Of a stretch of 64,000 bases of DNA, positions 61,620-64,000 are shown piece after piece; positions within the stretch are counted from its first letter, which is position 1, and each line of letters opens with the position of its first letter. The notes under the pieces are model-generated. The model had not been told where the DNA came from. It saw only the letters and a program-made list of their open reading frames with translations, and searched no databases. Origin of the DNA: Evernia prunastri (Eukaryota > Ascomycota > Lecanoromycetes > Lecanorales > Parmeliaceae); assembly GCA_003184365.1 (NCBI GenBank), contig NKYR01000033.1, positions 1,728 through 65,727 on the forward strand. The letters run 5' to 3'. The position numbers were made by a program, and so were the translations under genes.

Positions 61620-63915
61620 ATGATGCTCTCAGCAGTCCGCCTCCCCACCCCTCCTCCGCAAGACACCAACCCTTCACTCTACAACCCACGCAAACGCTCC
61701 CCCCCATCCCGCTCACCCTCCCCAGTCCGTCGCCGCTCACCACCACGGAATGGATTCGGTGGAGGATCGGTCCTAAACGATGGCAGCGGCACAAACGTCG
61801 GCGATGAGCGGGAGCGCCATCTCACCGAGCGCCTGCGCCAACGTGCGCCAGAACCCGTCGAGTCGAAGCCCCTGACCGCGGAGGACAAGCAGGAGCTCGC
61901 GAAGAAGGAGTACAACAAGCTGCTCAGCGCCCGCTCCGGAGGGACCTACGTGCCGCCGGCGCGGCTGCGGGCGTTGCAGAGTCAGGTTACGGATAAGGCT
62001 AGTAAGGAGTACCAGCGTATGGCGTGGGAGGCGCTGAAAAAGAGTATTAATGGGCTGGTCAATAAGGTTAATGTTGGGAATATAAAGAACATTGTGCCAG
62101 AGCTGTTTGGAGAGAACCTAATCCGTGGAAAAGGTAAGTCAGGCTGAGACGATGAGTTCCAAAGACTTGCAGTGTATTGATCTCATCACAGGGTTATTTT
62201 GCAGAAGTATTCAACGCTCTCAAGCCCAAGCGCTTCCATTCTCTCCTGTGTACGCCGCAATGGTAGCTATAGTCAACACAAAGCTTCCTCAGGTTGGCGA
62301 ATTGCTTGTGAAACGTCTAATCGTACAGTTCAAGAAAGCCTTCAAGAGGAACGACAAGCCAGTCTTGCTGGCTTCAACAACCTTTTTGGCACAGCTCACC
62401 AACGTACAGGTCTGCCATGAGGTGATAGCGGCGCAGATTCTTTTACTGTTGCTTCACCATCCAACAGACGACTCAGTGGAAATTGCAGTAAATTTAACAA
62501 AGGAATGCGGCCAGCATCTCGAGGTGATGAGTCCGGCAATTGCCAACGCAATATTTGACCAGTTCCGGCATATACTGAACGACTCAGACATTGAAACCCG
62601 TACACAGTACATGATAGAAGTCCTTTTCCAGGTTCGTAAGGACAAATACAAGGATAACGTCAGCGTCCCCGAAGACTTGGACCTAGTGGAAGAAGAGGAT
62701 CAAATCACCCATCGAATTGGCCTAGACGATGACTTGGATGTCGAGGATGGTCTTAACATCTTCAAATACGACGCTCAATTTGAGGAATACGAAGAAGCTT
62801 ATAGGAACCTCAAATCAGAGATCCTTGGGGAAGCCGATGGAGAAGAAGATGACGAGTATGAAAGCGGTTCTGGCTCTGAGAGCGGCCCAGAGGAGATTGC
62901 AGAACGAGAATTGGAAATCAAGGATCAAACAAATACCGATCTGGTCAACCTCCGTAGGACCATATATTTGACGATCATGAGCTCCATTGACTTTGAAGAA
63001 GCCTGTCACAAACTTATGAAGATCACTTTACCGGCCGGGCAAGAATCCGAGCTTCCAAGCATGATCGTGGAATGCTGCAGTCAGGAGAAAACCTACTCCA
63101 AGTTCTTCGGTCTATTGGGTGAACGATTTGCAAAGCTCAATCGCCTTTGGGCCGGTGAATTTGAAGCAAGCTTTGAGCATTATTTCAGCACAATTCATCG
63201 CTTCGAGACCAACAGACTTCGCAACATCGCTCGGTTTTGGGGCCACATGCTCTCAAGCGACGCGACTGGATGGCATGTACTGTCCATCATTCACCTGAAC
63301 GAAGATGAAACGACGAGCAGTAGTCGCATATTCATCAAGATTCTGATTCAAGATCTGGCTGAAGCTCTCGGCATGGCAAAACTCCAAACCCGCCTCAAGG
63401 ATCCCCTTGAACGCCCTTACTTCGAAGGATTGTTTCCGCTGGACAATCCTCGCAACACACGTTTCTCCATCAACTATTTTACTAGCATTGGGATGGGTGG
63501 ACTGACAGAGGAGATGAGAGAGCATCTGAAGAGCGTTCCCAAGCCTGCCGCGGTGATAGCACCCCCGGAACCGGAGTCAGACTCGGAAAGTTCAGTGTCC
63601 AGCTATTCGTCGTATTCGTCGTATACTGCTTCCTCGCGGTCAAGATCACGTTCACCATCTCGCTCGCGTACAGCACGGCGCCGTCAGTTCTCACCAAGCC
63701 GTTCTCGAACACCTCCACGGAGGGACTCGAGTAGGGGTAGAGAGCGACGAACACCGCCTAGACGTGGCGCTGGCCGAGCAAGATCTTTTACACCTTCCGA
63801 TGTCTCTCGTTCACCTTCGCCTAGAAGAGAACGCAGGAGGCGAAGCCCGTCATACTCATCTCGCAGCCGCACACCCCCTCCTAGATCAGATCGTCGTCGC
63901 AGAAGCTACAGTTGA
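61620..63915 (+). CDS. CWC22: Cwc22, pre-mRNA splicing factor (MIF4G/MA3)
   Basis: 745 aa from two exons, 61620-62133 and 62192-63915, with a 58-nt GT-AG intron in phase 1. The N terminus is Pro/Ser/Arg-rich. From about residue 95 the MIF4G part reads YVPPARLRALQSQV, FGENLIRGKGLFCRSIQRSQ and VYAAMVAIVNTKLPQVGELL. An acidic linker (EEDDEYESGSGSESGPEE) precedes the MA3 domain (NLRRTIYLTIMSSIDFEEAC, GLLGERFAKLNRLWAGEFEA). The last 100 residues are an RS domain. Cwc22 binds eIF4A3, and is required for exon-junction complex assembly and catalytic activation of the spliceosome. An alternative downstream acceptor 13 nt away is possible but breaks the motif. Confidence 0.95.
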
Positions 63916-64000
63916 AGTGAGGGTATTGGCCGAGAATAAATGATCCTCAGCTGGTTAGAGGCTTAGAAGGGTCTGTGGAAATCGATGGTCTTGATTTTAC

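Noticed and set aside
1..64000. tRNA, rRNA or CRISPR elements
   Set aside because: No cloverleaf, rRNA core or regularly spaced repeat array was recognised by eye. A tRNAscan/Infernal run would be needed to exclude small RNA genes.

Overview
The window is nuclear DNA of a filamentous ascomycete (Pezizomycotina). The signs are short introns of about 44-70 nt with CTRAC/CTAAC branch points, a SAT-domain non-reducing polyketide synthase (NR-PKS) architecture, an AflR-type Zn2Cys6 regulator, Dsc3, a Kre6-type glucan synthase and Dpm2. The mix suggests Dothideomycetes or a near relative, but the class is an inference.

Left part (0.5-29.7 kb): housekeeping genes, mostly on the minus strand. In order they are DSC3 (+), a KRE6/SKN1-type beta-1,6-glucan synthase (-), a small NuiA-like protein (-), ribosomal protein uL3 (-), translin (-), ribosomal protein eL22 (+), a secreted RNase T1-type ribonuclease (+), a secreted metallopeptidase-like gene that looks broken (+), a homeodomain regulator (-), an OXNAD1-like FNR oxidoreductase (+), a TPR/MYND/SET protein (-), a large DCAF-like WD40 protein (-) and two coiled-coil proteins (-). 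Several of these genes contain GC-AG introns.

Middle (29.8-51.8 kb): an accessory island. It opens with a pair of hairpin (MITE-like) elements, a small zinc-ribbon-like protein and an HD-domain protein. From 34.6 to 49.5 kb lies a decayed secondary-metabolite cluster: two separate NR-PKS ruins, both without an AT domain, an O-methyltransferase pseudogene with several independent lesions, and an intact AflR-type regulator between them. A perfect TCGN5CGA AflR-type palindrome sits 97 bp upstream of the PKS-A start. A diverged direct repeat of about 137 bp lies on each side of the cluster, and a 194/192-bp duplication around an N at 49777 probably marks an assembly join. An intact secreted protein gene follows at 51.3-51.8 kb.

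Right part (53.8-64 kb): a secreted cysteine-rich protein (+), a small CxxC protein interrupted by an in-frame TAG (+), 6-phosphogluconolactonase (+), an RRM-like gene interrupted by an in-frame TAA (+), DPM2 (-) with a one-codon first exon, and the splicing factor CWC22 (+).

Exon boundaries were set by reading GT(or GC)...AG signals, branch points, reading phase and remembered family motifs. No alignment, database search or RNA data were available.
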